From: Vineibacter terrae | Lineage (GTDB): Bacteria > Pseudomonadota > Alphaproteobacteria > Reyranellales > Reyranellaceae | Length of the DNA stretch: 64,000 nt | Assembly (NCBI RefSeq): GCF_008039615.1 | Contig: NZ_VDUZ01000013.1 | Location: 62,001-126,000 of the forward strand | Direction of reading: 5' to 3' | Part shown: piece after piece, positions 54,501 through 63,483 of the stretch | How positions within the stretch are numbered: position 1 is the first letter of the stretch | Layout: each line of letters opens with the position of its first letter | The notes under the pieces: model-generated | Database searches by the model: none | Told to the model about the DNA's origin: nothing | What the model saw: only the letters and a program-made list of their open reading frames with translations | Made by a program: the position numbers and the translations under genes

Positions 54501-55897
54501 GCCTGAAGGATATCCATTACCTCGACCTCGTCGAGGTTGCCCGGCGGATCCGGGCTGGTGCGTTGTCGCCCGTCGCGCTGACCCAGGCCATGCTGGAGCG
54601 CATCGAGAAGACCCAGGGCACGCTCAAGAGCTATGCCACGGTCACGGCGGACCTCGCCATGCAGCAGGCGCGCCAGGCCGAAGCCGAGATCGGACGCGGC
54701 GCCTGGCGCGGCCCGCTGCACGGTGTGCCCATCGCGGTCAAGGACCTGTGCTACACCAAGGGCATCCCGACGGCTGCCGGCATGCCGATCCATGCCAGTT
54801 TCCGGCCGGACCATGATGCGACGGTCGTGCAGCGCTTCGCCGATGCCGGCGCCGTGCTGCTGGGCAAGCTGCAGCTCACCGAGGGCGCGTTCGCCGACCA
54901 TCACCCCAGCATCGCGCCGCCGGTCAACCCCTGGCACCAGGACCACTGGTCGGGCGCCTCGTCGAGCGGCTCGGGCGTGGCGACGGCCGCCGGCCTGTGC
55001 TTCGCCTCACTGGGCTCCGACACCGGCGGCTCCATCCGCTTCCCGTCGGCTGCCAACGGCGTGACCGGCCTCAAGCCGACCTGGGGCCGGGTGAGCCGCT
55101 ATGGCGTCTTCGCGCTGGCGGAGTCGCTGGACCATATCGGTCCGATGACCCGCAGCGCCGCCGATGCGGCCGCCGTGCTGGGCGTGATCGCGGGCGCCGA
55201 CGCCAACGATCCGACGGCGCGGCAGGAGCCCGTGCCCAACTACCTTGCCGGCCTGGAGCGCCCGATCCGCGGCGTGCGCATCGGCGTCGATCGCAGCCTC
55301 AACACGACGGGCGTCGACAAGACCATGATCGGCGTGGTCGACGATGCCCTGGCGGTCCTGTCCGGCCTCGGCGCCGAGATCCGCGACGTCACGTTCCCGT
55401 CGCCGGACGAGGCCGTGAAGGTCTGGCTGCCGCTGTGCGCCGTCGAGACCGCGGTCGCGCACGAGGCGACGTTCCCCAAGCAGGCCGACCAGTACGGTCC
55501 GGGCGTGCGCGGCCTGATCGAGCTGGGGCGCGGCCTGTCAGGCTTCGACCTGACCAAGATCCAGCTCGTGCGCGAGGCGTTCCGCGGCCGGGTCGCGGCC
55601 TTCTTCCAGGACGTCGACCTGCTGCTGATCCCGGCGCAGTACACGGCCTCGCCGACCACGGCCACGATGGCGACGCTGGGCCAGGACGAGAACGCGCTTT
55701 CGATGCTGCTGCGCTTCACGGCGCCGTTCGACATGACGGGCAGCCCGACCATCACCTTGCCGGGCGGCTTCACGGACAAAGGGCTGCCGGTCGCGTTCCA
55801 GCTGGTGTCGCGCCACATGGAGGAGGACCTGCTCCTGCGGGCCGGGCACGCCTTCCAGCTGGCCACCGACTGGCACAAGCGCCGGCCGCCGGTCTGA
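54497..55897 (+). CDS. amidase signature enzyme 2
   Basis: A 466-residue amidase-signature enzyme with Lys in IAVKDLCYTKGIPT (about 79), cis-Ser in GASSSGSGVATAAG (about 155) and Ser in GSDTGGSIRFPSAANG (about 179). It differs from amidase 1 in length and substrate-pocket segments, so the pair are paralogs with probably different substrates rather than recent duplicates. ATGA overlap (54497-54500) couples it to amidase 1. Confidence 0.9.
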   Translation: MSLKDIHYLDLVEVARRIRAGALSPVALTQAMLERIEKTQGTLKSYATVTADLAMQQARQAEAEIGRGAWRGPLHGVPIAVKDLCYTKGIPTAAGMPIHASFRPDHDATVVQRFADAGAVLLGKLQLTEGAFADHHPSIAPPVNPWHQDHWSGASSSGSGVATAAGLCFASLGSDTGGSIRFPSAANGVTGLKPTWGRVSRYGVFALAESLDHIGPMTRSAADAAAVLGVIAGADANDPTARQEPVPNYLAGLERPIRGVRIGVDRSLNTTGVDKTMIGVVDDALAVLSGLGAEIRDVTFPSPDEAVKVWLPLCAVETAVAHEATFPKQADQYGPGVRGLIELGRGLSGFDLTKIQLVREAFRGRVAAFFQDVDLLLIPAQYTASPTTATMATLGQDENALSMLLRFTAPFDMTGSPTITLPGGFTDKGLPVAFQLVSRHMEEDLLLRAGHAFQLATDWHKRRPPV

Positions 55898-55918
55898 CGA
55901 CAGACGCGGGGTACAGCC

Positions 55919-56923
55919 ATGAGCATCAACGATTGGGTGGCGCGCTCGATCATGCATCGCCGCGGCGCGTCGGGTGGCAAGGCCGGCGCCACGCACCAGC
56001 TCACCGAGGAGCAGCAGGCCGAGTTCCACTTCACGATCGGCCCGTACTCCAAGCCTGTGATGACGGTGAAGCCGGGCGACCGGGTCGTGGTCGAGACGCG
56101 GGATGCCTTCAGCGGCCGCATCAAGACCGAGGCCGACAAGCCCAGCGAGAAGATCAGGATGCCGTTCGCCAATCCGCAGAACGGGCCGATCATGATCGAG
56201 GGCGCCGAGACGGGCGATGCGCTCGCCGTCCACATCGAGGCGATGGCGCCGCGCGGCGAGCAGCCGCGCGGCACCTGCGCGCTCATCCCCGAGTTCGGTG
56301 CGCTGACGGGCACGTACTACACGGCGACGCTCAACCAGCCCCTGCCGGAGATCGTGCGCAAGATCCTGGTGGACGAGAACACGGTCCACTGGAGCGACAA
56401 GGTCAAGCTGCCCTACAAGCCGCATATCGGCACGTTGAGCTGCTCGCCCGAGATCGATTCCATCAGCTCGCTGACGCCCGACAACCATGGCGGCAACATG
56501 GACCTGCCCGACATGGGGCCGGGCACCGTGACCTATCTGCCCGTGCGCGTGCCCGGCGCGCGCCTGTTCATCGGCGATGCCCATGCCTGCCAGGGCGACG
56601 GCGAGGTCTGCGGCGTGGCCGTCGAGCATGCCAGCCTCACCACCATCCGGGTCGACGTCGTCAAGAAATGGACGATCGAGTGGCCGCGTCTGGAGACCGA
56701 CGAGCTGATCATGGCGATCGGCAGCGCGCGGCCGCTGGAGGACGCGACCCGCATCGCCTATCGCGAGCTGATCCGCTGGATGGCAGCCGACTACGGCTTC
56801 GATCAGCTCGACGCCTACATGATGCTGAGCCAGTGCGGCAAGGTCCGCCTGGGCAACTTCGTCGACCCGAAATACACGGTCGGCGCCGCGGTTCTGAAGA
56901 AATACCTGCCGGACGGGGCGTGA
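55919..56923 (+). CDS. fmdA: acetamidase/formamidase (FmdA family)
   Basis: A 334-residue zinc-type formamidase/acetamidase, unrelated to the amidase-signature enzymes. Typical features are GAETGDALAVHIEAM, GTLSCSPEIDSI, the metal-region DNHGGNMDLPDMGPG and FIGDAHACQGDGEVCG. It hydrolyses formamide or acetamide to ammonia and acid. It lies 21 bases after amidase 2 in the same operon and just before a transporter of the FmdDEF/Urt type; this fmdA-transporter linkage is known from methylotroph formamide uptake. Confidence 0.9.
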   Translation: MSINDWVARSIMHRRGASGGKAGATHQLTEEQQAEFHFTIGPYSKPVMTVKPGDRVVVETRDAFSGRIKTEADKPSEKIRMPFANPQNGPIMIEGAETGDALAVHIEAMAPRGEQPRGTCALIPEFGALTGTYYTATLNQPLPEIVRKILVDENTVHWSDKVKLPYKPHIGTLSCSPEIDSISSLTPDNHGGNMDLPDMGPGTVTYLPVRVPGARLFIGDAHACQGDGEVCGVAVEHASLTTIRVDVVKKWTIEWPRLETDELIMAIGSARPLEDATRIAYRELIRWMAADYGFDQLDAYMMLSQCGKVRLGNFVDPKYTVGAAVLKKYLPDGA

Positions 56924-56970
56924 TCATCGCGCCGCGCGTGAAACCTCGTGGGGCTCAGGAGGAGGGGCTT

Positions 56971-58209
56971 ATGGGCAAGTCAGGAAGAACGGCCACGCTT
57001 TGCGGTGCGGCCATCGCGGCATCGCTGGCGATGGCCGCAGCGCCGGCGATGGCGCAGCAGCCGATCAAGGTCGGCCTGCTCGAGGACGTCTCGGGCGATA
57101 TCGCCCTGATGGGCAAGCCGAAGCTCAACGGCTCGCAGCTCGCGGCCGAGGAGATCAACGCGGCCGGCGGCATCATGGGCCGCAAGATCGAGCTGATCCA
57201 TCTCGATCCGCAGATGGACAACGCCCGTTACCAGGAATTCGCGCGCCGCCTCTTGCAGCGCGACAAGGTCGACGTGCTGATCGGCGGCATCACCAGCGCT
57301 TCGCGCGAGGCCATCCGCCCGATCGTCAACCGCACCGACGTGCCGTACTTCTACACCAACCAGTATGAAGGCGGCGTGTGCGATGCCAGCACCATCAGCA
57401 TCGGCGCCGTCCCTGAGCAGCAGTTCTCGACCCTGATCCCGTGGATGACCGAGACCTTCGGCAAGAAGGTCTACACCATCGCCGCCGACTACAATTTCGG
57501 CCAGATCTCGGCCGAGTGGACGCGCGATTTGATGAAGAAGCTGGGCGGCCAGGTGGTGGGCGAGGAGTTCATCCCGCTGGGCGTGTCGCAGTTCGGCCAG
57601 ACCATCCAGAATATCCAGCGCGCCAATCCCGACTGGATCATGACGCTCAATGTCGGCGCCTCGCAGGACTCGTTCTTCGAGCAGGCGGCCGCCGCCAAGC
57701 TCTCGATCCCGATGGGCAGCTCGATCAAGGTCATGCTCGGCTTCGAGCACAAGCGCTTCCCGCCGCCGGCGCTGGCCAAGATGCATGCCACCGCCAACTG
57801 GTTCGAGGAGATCGACACCCCGGCCGCCACCGACTTCAAGAAGCGCTGGCGCGCCAAGTTCCCGAACGAGGCCTACATCAACGACATGGGCTACAACGCC
57901 TATACCGCGCTCTTCATGTACAAGACACTGGTCGAGAAGGCGAAGTCGACCAAGAAGGCCGACCTGCGCAAGGTGATCGCCACGGGCGAGGCCTGCATCG
58001 ATGCGCCCGAGGGCAAGATCTGCATCGACCCGAAGAGCCAGCACACCTCGCATCACATGCGCCTGATCGGTGTCAATCCCGACCACTCGGTGCGCGTGAT
58101 CAAGGATTTCGGCCTGATCAAGCCGTACTGGCTGGGCGAGATCGGCTGCGACCTGACCAAGAAGGACCCGAAGGAGCAGTATACGCCGACCAGCCTGCCG
58201 AAGAAGTAA
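56971..58209 (+). CDS. urea/short-chain amide ABC transporter substrate-binding protein (FmdD/UrtA-like)
   Basis: A 412-residue Peripla_BP_5 protein with a Sec signal peptide ending PAMAQ (about 27). Mature sequence begins IKVGLLEDVSGDIALMGKP; later FYTNQYEGGVCDAST and TIAADYNFGQISAEWTRDL. The fold is the same as AmiC, but here exported. ATG 56971 follows the strong AGGAGGAGGGG. It feeds the two permeases and two ATPases that follow. A 126-base palindrome separates it from the permease genes. Confidence 0.9.
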   Translation: MGKSGRTATLCGAAIAASLAMAAAPAMAQQPIKVGLLEDVSGDIALMGKPKLNGSQLAAEEINAAGGIMGRKIELIHLDPQMDNARYQEFARRLLQRDKVDVLIGGITSASREAIRPIVNRTDVPYFYTNQYEGGVCDASTISIGAVPEQQFSTLIPWMTETFGKKVYTIAADYNFGQISAEWTRDLMKKLGGQVVGEEFIPLGVSQFGQTIQNIQRANPDWIMTLNVGASQDSFFEQAAAAKLSIPMGSSIKVMLGFEHKRFPPPALAKMHATANWFEEIDTPAATDFKKRWRAKFPNEAYINDMGYNAYTALFMYKTLVEKAKSTKKADLRKVIATGEACIDAPEGKICIDPKSQHTSHHMRLIGVNPDHSVRVIKDFGLIKPYWLGEIGCDLTKKDPKEQYTPTSLPKK

Positions 58210-58215
58210 TGGAAT

Positions 58216-58341
58216 CCTCCCCCAACAGAGTTGGGGGAGGTGGCCGAAGGCCGGAGGGGGATCCGACGTGGTCTTCGTGGCATAGACCACGTCGGCTCCC
58301 CTCCGCCCCTTCGGGGCACCTCCCCAACTTCGTTGGGGAGG
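58216..58341. repeat. 126-bp triple-hairpin palindrome
   Basis: It starts CCTCCCCCAAC and ends GTTGGGGAGG. Small hairpins sit at both ends (58216-58240, 58319-58341) and the middle carries GACGTGGTC...GACCACGTC (about 58265-58293); the outer arms can also pair with each other. It lies 6 bases after the binding-protein stop, a position where such elements commonly stabilise the upstream mRNA and raise binding-protein levels over permease. Confidence 0.85.
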
Positions 58342-58371
58342 AAGCGCTTCTGTGACCTGAGCCCAGACCCC

Positions 58372-59238
58372 ATGTTCGCTGAAATCTTCTCGATTGCGTT
58401 TCAGTTCGCCGACGTTTTTGCCTTCCTGATCCTCGCGGCCGCCGGGCTTGCCATCATCTTCGGCATGATGGGCATCATCAACATGGCCCATGGCGAGTTC
58501 ATCACCTGCGGCATCTACGTCACGGTCATCTGCGTGCAGCACGGCGTGCCGCTGCCGCTGGCGCAGGCGATCGGCGCCCTGTCCGCCGGCCTGGTGGGCA
58601 TCGTGCTGGAACGCACCATCATCCGGCACCTCTATCACCGGCCGCTCGACTCCATCCTGGCGACCTGGGGCATAAGCCTGATGGTGACTCAGGGCATGCT
58701 GATCGTGCTCGGCTCGAGCTGGCAGGGCATCGGCACGCCGCTGGGCAGCTTCGCCGTGGGCGGCTACACCTTCTCGACCTACCGCCTGGTGCTGTTCGGC
58801 GCCGCCGTCGGCGTGCTAATCGGTCTGTACCTGATCTACATGCGCACGAACTACGGCGTCATGGCGCGCGCCACGATGCAGAACGCCGACATGGCCCGGG
58901 CGCTGGGCGTGCGCACGCAGCGCATGTACGCGATCAGCTTCGGCCTGGGCGCGGCCCTGGCCGGGCTGTGCGGCGCCCTCTATGCGCCGACCATGACGCT
59001 GATACCGACCATGGGCATCACGTTCATCATCGAGTCGTTCGTCACCGTGGTCGTGGGCGGCGCCAACGTGCTGCTGGGGACCGCGCCGGCCGGCATCCTG
59101 CTGGGCGTCGTGCGCACGATCCTCAATGCCTGGTATGGCCAGATCGCGGGCCAGATCGGCTTGCTGATCACGGTCATCATCGTGATCCGGATGCTGCCGG
59201 AAGGCGTGTCCGGCTGGCTGTCGCGTCGGGGAGGATGA
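58372..59238 (+). CDS. urea/amide ABC transporter permease (UrtB/LivH-like)
   Basis: A 288-residue branched-chain-amino-acid-type permease: AIIFGMMGIINMAHGEFI near residue 25 is the LivH/UrtB signature, and RALGVRTQRMYAISFGLGAALAGLCG near 180 is the ATPase-contact loop. About eight membrane helices. ATG 58372 is chosen because upstream codons to 58231 lie in the palindrome and are not conserved-looking. Confidence 0.9.
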   Translation: MFAEIFSIAFQFADVFAFLILAAAGLAIIFGMMGIINMAHGEFITCGIYVTVICVQHGVPLPLAQAIGALSAGLVGIVLERTIIRHLYHRPLDSILATWGISLMVTQGMLIVLGSSWQGIGTPLGSFAVGGYTFSTYRLVLFGAAVGVLIGLYLIYMRTNYGVMARATMQNADMARALGVRTQRMYAISFGLGAALAGLCGALYAPTMTLIPTMGITFIIESFVTVVVGGANVLLGTAPAGILLGVVRTILNAWYGQIAGQIGLLITVIIVIRMLPEGVSGWLSRRGG

Positions 59239-59247
59239 GCTGGTCCC

Positions 59248-60291
59248 ATGACCCCGATGCTGAATGTGCTCAACGGCCCGCAGACGCTCGGCAACGGGCG
59301 TTTCTTCTGGACCGGCTTCGTGCTGGTCCTGATGTTCGCTCTGGGCTACCCGGCGATATCCGACCCCTATGACGTCGGCAATATCGCCTACCTGCTGCTC
59401 TCGACCCTGACGGCGCTGGGCCTCTCCCTGATGTGGGGCTATGCCGGCATGTTCTCGTTCGGCCAGACTGCGTTCTTCGGCGTGGCCGGCTACACCTACG
59501 GCGTGATCTCGATCAACCTCGGCGCCAGCGGCGGGCTGACCTTCCTCTGCCTGCTGGGCGGCGTGGCCGTGGCGGCCCTGTTCGCAGCGCTGCTGGGCTA
59601 CTTCCTGATCTACGGCCGCGTGAGCGGCGTCTTCTTCGGCATCGTCACCTTCGCAACGACCCTGGCGTTGGCGGCATTCTTCGGCCAGACGGCGGGCCCG
59701 GAATGGGCGATCGGCAAGGCACGGTTCAACGGCTTCAACGGCATGATCGGCATGCCGCCGCTGGAGCTGCCCTGGCTCGACGACAACATCGTCCTGGAAG
59801 GCATCGCCCTTTACTACTTCGTGCTCTGCCTGGTGCTGGTGGTCTATCTCGGGCTGCGCATCCTGGTGAACAGCCGTTTCGGCAACGTCCTGGTCGCGAT
59901 CCGCGAGGATCCGCTGCGCACCGAGCTGCTGGGCTACGACGTGCGCAAGTACCAGCTGATCACCTTCGTCGTCGGCAGCGCGCTGGCGGCGCTGAGCGGC
60001 GGCCTCTACACGGCCTGGGGCCAGTTCATCCCGCCGGCGTCGATGGGGCTGCCGGCGGCGGCGATGCCGATCATCTGGGTCGCCTTCAGCGGCCGGCAGG
60101 ACCTGACCGCGACCCTGGTCGGCACGTTCCTCCTGCTGCTGGTGTTCCAGACGATCACCGTCTACAGCCAGCAATACGCCCTGATCCTGATGGGCTTCCT
60201 GCTGCTGATCACGGTCCTGCTTGTGCCGTCGGGGTTCGTGATCGGCGTCGGCCGCCTGCTCGGGCGGCTGGGAAGAGGTGTCACGTCATGA
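59248..60291 (+). CDS. urea/amide ABC transporter permease (UrtC/LivM-like)
   Basis: A 347-residue permease with LSLMWGYAGMFSFGQTAFFG (about 65), the LivM/UrtC signature, and the cytoplasmic loop VAIREDPLRTELLGYDVRKYQ that couples to the ATPases. About ten membrane helices. It starts 9 bases after the partner permease and overlaps the first ATPase by 4 bases (60288-60291). Confidence 0.9.
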   Translation: MTPMLNVLNGPQTLGNGRFFWTGFVLVLMFALGYPAISDPYDVGNIAYLLLSTLTALGLSLMWGYAGMFSFGQTAFFGVAGYTYGVISINLGASGGLTFLCLLGGVAVAALFAALLGYFLIYGRVSGVFFGIVTFATTLALAAFFGQTAGPEWAIGKARFNGFNGMIGMPPLELPWLDDNIVLEGIALYYFVLCLVLVVYLGLRILVNSRFGNVLVAIREDPLRTELLGYDVRKYQLITFVVGSALAALSGGLYTAWGQFIPPASMGLPAAAMPIIWVAFSGRQDLTATLVGTFLLLLVFQTITVYSQQYALILMGFLLLITVLLVPSGFVIGVGRLLGRLGRGVTS

Positions 60292-61010
60292 CGGCGATCC
60301 TGGAGACCCGCCAGCTGCACAAGCATTTCGGCGGCCTGTCCGCGGTCGCCGATGTGAGCATCACGGTGATGGCCGGCGAGATCCACTGCCTGATCGGGCC
60401 CAACGGCGCGGGCAAGAGCACGCTCTTCAAGCTGGTGGCCGGCACCTACGCGCCGTCCCAGGGGGAGGTCCTGTTCCGGGGCGAGGACGTGACGCGCCGC
60501 AAGCCCTATGAGCGGGTCGGCCGCGGCATGAGCATCAAGCTGCAGGTGCCCAGCGTCTTCCGCGAGCTGCCGGTGGCGCAGAACCTGGAGATCTCCCTGC
60601 AGCGCACGTGCCGGGGCGCGGCGATGGAGGCGGAGAAGGCGCGCCTGCTGGAGTTCCTGCAGCTGCAGGACGACGCCGGCAAGCCGGCCGGCTTCCTGGC
60701 GCACGGCCAGCAGCAATGGCTCGAGATCGGCATGGCTCTGGCGCTGCAGCCGACGCTGCTGCTGCTGGACGAGCCCACGGCCGGCATGTCGCCGCAGGAG
60801 ACCGAGCGCACCGGCGAGATGATCAAGAGCCTCAACGCGCAGGGCATGACCGTGCTGGTCGTCGAGCACGACATGACATTCGTGCGTCAGATCGCGCAGC
60901 GCATCACGGTGCTGCACCTGGGCCGCGTCTTCGCCCAGGGCAGCACCGACGAGGTCATCGCCGACCCGCGTGTCGAGGAGATCTACCTGGGGAAGGGCCA
61001 TGGCCACTGA
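60288..61010 (+). CDS. urea/amide ABC transporter ATPase 1 (UrtD/LivG-like)
   Basis: A 240-residue ATPase with Walker A GPNGAGKSTLFK (about 39), Walker B LLLLDEPTAGMSP (about 159) and the H-loop VEHDM. The signature reads LAHGQQQWLEIGMAL, with AHGQ in place of LSGGQ, as in UrtD-type subunits where this motif is often altered. It overlaps its partner by 11 bases. Confidence 0.9.
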   Translation: MTAILETRQLHKHFGGLSAVADVSITVMAGEIHCLIGPNGAGKSTLFKLVAGTYAPSQGEVLFRGEDVTRRKPYERVGRGMSIKLQVPSVFRELPVAQNLEISLQRTCRGAAMEAEKARLLEFLQLQDDAGKPAGFLAHGQQQWLEIGMALALQPTLLLLDEPTAGMSPQETERTGEMIKSLNAQGMTVLVVEHDMTFVRQIAQRITVLHLGRVFAQGSTDEVIADPRVEEIYLGKGHGH

Positions 61011-61713
61011 ACCCGTTCTCGAGGTTGTCGACCTGCGGGCCAGTTACGGCAGCACGCCGGTCCTGCGCGGCATCGACATGCGCATCGGCAAGGGCGAGAT
61101 CGTGAGCCTGATCGGCCGCAACGGCGTCGGCAAGACGACCACGATGCGCTGCCTGATCGGCCTGCTGCGCGCCACCTCGGGGCAGATCCGTTTCCAGGGC
61201 GAGCTGATCACGGACCTGCCGGCGGATGAACGGGCGCGCCGCGGCATCGGCTATATCCCGCAGGGCCGCCAGGTGTTTCCGCGCATGACGGTCGAGGAGA
61301 ACTTGTGGGTAAGCCGCCTGGTGGGCCGCGGCGACGGCCGCCGGCTCACCGACCTCGTCTACCAGCACTTCCCGATCCTGAAGGAACGGCGGCGCCAGTC
61401 GGCCGGCACGCTCAGCGGCGGCCAGCAGCAGCAGCTGGCCATCGGCCGCGCCCTGGTCGGCAACCCGTCGCTGATGCTGCTCGACGAACCGTCGGAAGGC
61501 ATCCAGCCCTCGATTGTCCAGATGATCTGCGAGGTGCTGCGCTCGATCCGCGATCAGCTCGGCACCACGATCCTGTTCGTGGAGCAGAACCTCGATACCA
61601 TCATGGAGATCAGCGAGCGTTGCTATGTGGCCGACAAGGGGAGCATCATCGCCGAGATCGGCCGCGACCAGCTGCAGACGCGCGATGCCGTGCGGCAGCA
61701 TCTGCTGATCTGA
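61000..61713 (+). CDS. urea/amide ABC transporter ATPase 2 (UrtE/LivF-like)
   Basis: A 237-residue ATPase: Walker A GRNGVGKTTTMR (about 38), Q-loop GYIPQGRQVFPRMTVEENL (LivF/UrtE type), signature LSGGQQQQLAIGRAL, Walker B LMLLDEPSEGIQPS and VEQNLDTI. ATG 61000 is preferred over the upstream GTG 60970, which lies well inside the partner gene. Confidence 0.9.
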   Translation: MATEPVLEVVDLRASYGSTPVLRGIDMRIGKGEIVSLIGRNGVGKTTTMRCLIGLLRATSGQIRFQGELITDLPADERARRGIGYIPQGRQVFPRMTVEENLWVSRLVGRGDGRRLTDLVYQHFPILKERRRQSAGTLSGGQQQQLAIGRALVGNPSLMLLDEPSEGIQPSIVQMICEVLRSIRDQLGTTILFVEQNLDTIMEISERCYVADKGSIIAEIGRDQLQTRDAVRQHLLI

Positions 61714-61736
61714 ATCGGGACAGGGGAGGGCAGGCG

Positions 61737-62492
61737 ATGGACCTCAATCTCAAGGGGATGAAGGCGCTGGTGACGGGTGGCACCAAGGGAATCGGCCGCG
61801 CGACCGCCGCGCTTTTCGCGGCCGAAGGCTGCAGCGTCGCGGTCTGCGGCCGCGACGCCGGGGCGGTGGACCAGACGGTCAAGGACCTTGGCGCCAAGGG
61901 CGTGCAGGCGCATGGGCAGGCATTGGATGTCGCCGATGCCGACGCCCTGAAGGCCTGGGTCGAGGGCTCGGCCAAGGCGCTGGGCGGCATCGACATCCTG
62001 ATCTGCAATGTCAGCGCGCTGGCCGTGGGCGACACGCCGGAGAGCTGGGAGAAATCCTATCGCACCGACATGATGCACACGGTGAACGCCGTCGCCGCGG
62101 CGCTGCCGCACCTGGAGAAATCCAAGGCCGCCTCGATTGCGATCGTGTCCAGCGTGTCCGGCTTCGAGGTCGATTTCGCGGCCGGCTCGTATGGCGCCAC
62201 CAAGGCGGCGCTGATCCACTACGCCAAGGGCCTGAGCCAGCAGCTGGCGGCCAAGGGCGTCCGCGTCAACGCCGTGTCGCCCGGCAATACCTATTTCGAC
62301 GGCGGCATCTGGCAGAACATCGAGAAGAGCATGCCGGACCTCTTCAAGTCGACGCTGTCGGTGAACCCGTCCGGCCGCTTCGGCACCGCCGAGGAGGTCG
62401 CCTACGGCGTCGTGATGATCTCCAGTCCGCTGGCCAGCCGCATCTCCGGCACCAACCTGGTGATCGACGGCGCGCTGACCAAGGCGGTGTAG
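61737..62492 (+). CDS. short-chain dehydrogenase/reductase
   Basis: A 251-residue SDR: cofactor loop TGGTKGIGRA (about 14-23), structural NVSA in ICNVSALAVG (usually NNAG), catalytic Ser in IVSSVSG and Tyr/Lys in SYGATKAALIHY. Likely NADP(H) or NAD(H)-dependent alcohol/ketone oxidoreductase processing a product of the amide pathway; the substrate is unknown. ATG 61737 follows GGGGAGGG. Last gene of the operon, 23 bases after the ATPase. Confidence 0.88.
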   Translation: MDLNLKGMKALVTGGTKGIGRATAALFAAEGCSVAVCGRDAGAVDQTVKDLGAKGVQAHGQALDVADADALKAWVEGSAKALGGIDILICNVSALAVGDTPESWEKSYRTDMMHTVNAVAAALPHLEKSKAASIAIVSSVSGFEVDFAAGSYGATKAALIHYAKGLSQQLAAKGVRVNAVSPGNTYFDGGIWQNIEKSMPDLFKSTLSVNPSGRFGTAEEVAYGVVMISSPLASRISGTNLVIDGALTKAV

Positions 62493-62518
62493 GCCGGAGC
62501 CGCACGACCGCACGTTTA

Positions 62519-62605
62519 GTCATCCCGAGCGCAGCGAGGGATCTCCTGCGAATAGCACACCGTGCGCCATGCCGCGGGAGATCCCTCCGCTGCGCTCGGA
62601 ATGAC
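62519..62605. repeat. 87-bp intergenic palindrome, copy 6
   Basis: Same family, 29 kb from copy 1, with a one-base insertion in the right arm (CCTCCGCTGC) and one substitution. It lies between the convergent SDR and GntR genes. Confidence 0.9.
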
Positions 62606-62636
62606 GGAGGGGCCCTGCGCTCGACCGCGCATCACG

Positions 62637-63365
62637 CTACCGCGGGCGCCGGCTGGCAGCCGGCGCGTCGCCGCCCAGCTCCTCGCGCCAGTAGAAGCGC
62701 GCCGTCTCCATATGGCGCTGCATGAGCGCAACGCCCTTGCGCGTGGCGCGGGCGCGGATGGCGTCGACGATCTTGTGATGCTGGCGATGCGAGGCCCGGC
62801 CGCGCCGCAGGACGGCGAAGTAGCGGCGCCGGCGGGGCAGGGTCAGCTCGTAGAAGGCGTTGAGCACCCGCACCAGGATGTCGTTGTGCGCGGCCGCGAC
62901 CAGGGCCAGATGGAACGCCTGGTCCTGCTCGGCGATGTTGCCGCCTGCCGCCAGAACCACGTCGGTCTGCTCGAGAACCTGCTGCAGTGCCTCGAGGTCG
63001 CTGTCCTCGCGCCGCAGGCAGGCCAGCTCGATCGCCGTGCGCTCCAGCGAGGCACGCACCTCCATGGTCTGCGCGATCTCGGCCTCGGTCGGCGGGAAGC
63101 CCAGGCTCGACAGCAGCACCAGGGCTTCGAAGCTGGACTGGGCGCGCAATTCGCGCACGTAGATGCCGGACTGGGGGCGCAGCTCCACGACGCGCAGCGA
63201 GGCGAGCGTCGCCAGGGCCTCGCGGACGGCGTTGCGGCCGACGCCGAAGCGCTCGGCGAGCTCGCGCTCGGAGGGCAGGCGCTCGCCCGGCTGCAGGCGC
63301 CGGTCCGCCATGAAGCCCATGACCTTGGCGATGACCGCCCGGCCGCTCTCGGTGCCCGTCCACAT
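62637..63365 (-). CDS. GntR-family (FCD) transcriptional regulator
   Basis: About 242 residues. Winged helix at about 8-75 (LQPGERLPSERELAERFGVGRNAVREAL), then a helical FCD ligand domain with probable metal ligands: Asp in AEQDQAFHLALVAAAH and His in SHRQHHKIVDAI. ATG 63365 is chosen because further upstream codons (GTG 63377 or GTG 63476) run into the predicted operator and the divergent gene's leader. It probably represses itself and the divergent Rieske oxygenase in response to a carboxylate. Confidence 0.85.
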   Translation of the reverse strand: MWTGTESGRAVIAKVMGFMADRRLQPGERLPSERELAERFGVGRNAVREALATLASLRVVELRPQSGIYVRELRAQSSFEALVLLSSLGFPPTEAEIAQTMEVRASLERTAIELACLRREDSDLEALQQVLEQTDVVLAAGGNIAEQDQAFHLALVAAAHNDILVRVLNAFYELTLPRRRRYFAVLRRGRASHRQHHKIVDAIRARATRKGVALMQRHMETARFYWREELGGDAPAASRRPR

Positions 63366-63410
63366 TTCGGTTGACACTCTATCACCACTGGCCGCTACTG
63401 TCTGGAAAAT

Positions 63411-63421
63411 TGGTAGGACCA
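63411..63421. promoter_or_regulatory. candidate GntR/FCD operator
   Basis: TGGTAGGACCA, a perfect palindrome (TGGT-N3-ACCA) of the type bound by FadR/FCD-GntR regulators, centred between the divergent starts at 63365 and 63484. Upstream on the plus strand TTGACA (63371) could be a -35 box. A partial second site, ATTGGTCC, follows at 63424. Confidence 0.5.
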
Positions 63422-63483
63422 GATTGGTCCCTCCACAGAGGAAGCGCAGACGACAGCCCGATCCGCGGCGTTTCACGGAGGCG

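Noticed and set aside
54997-58209. A 1070-codon frame joining the amidase 2 region to the binding protein
   Set aside because: Only the part from ATG 56971 looks like a protein. The rest is the +1 shadow of amidase 2 and formamidase.
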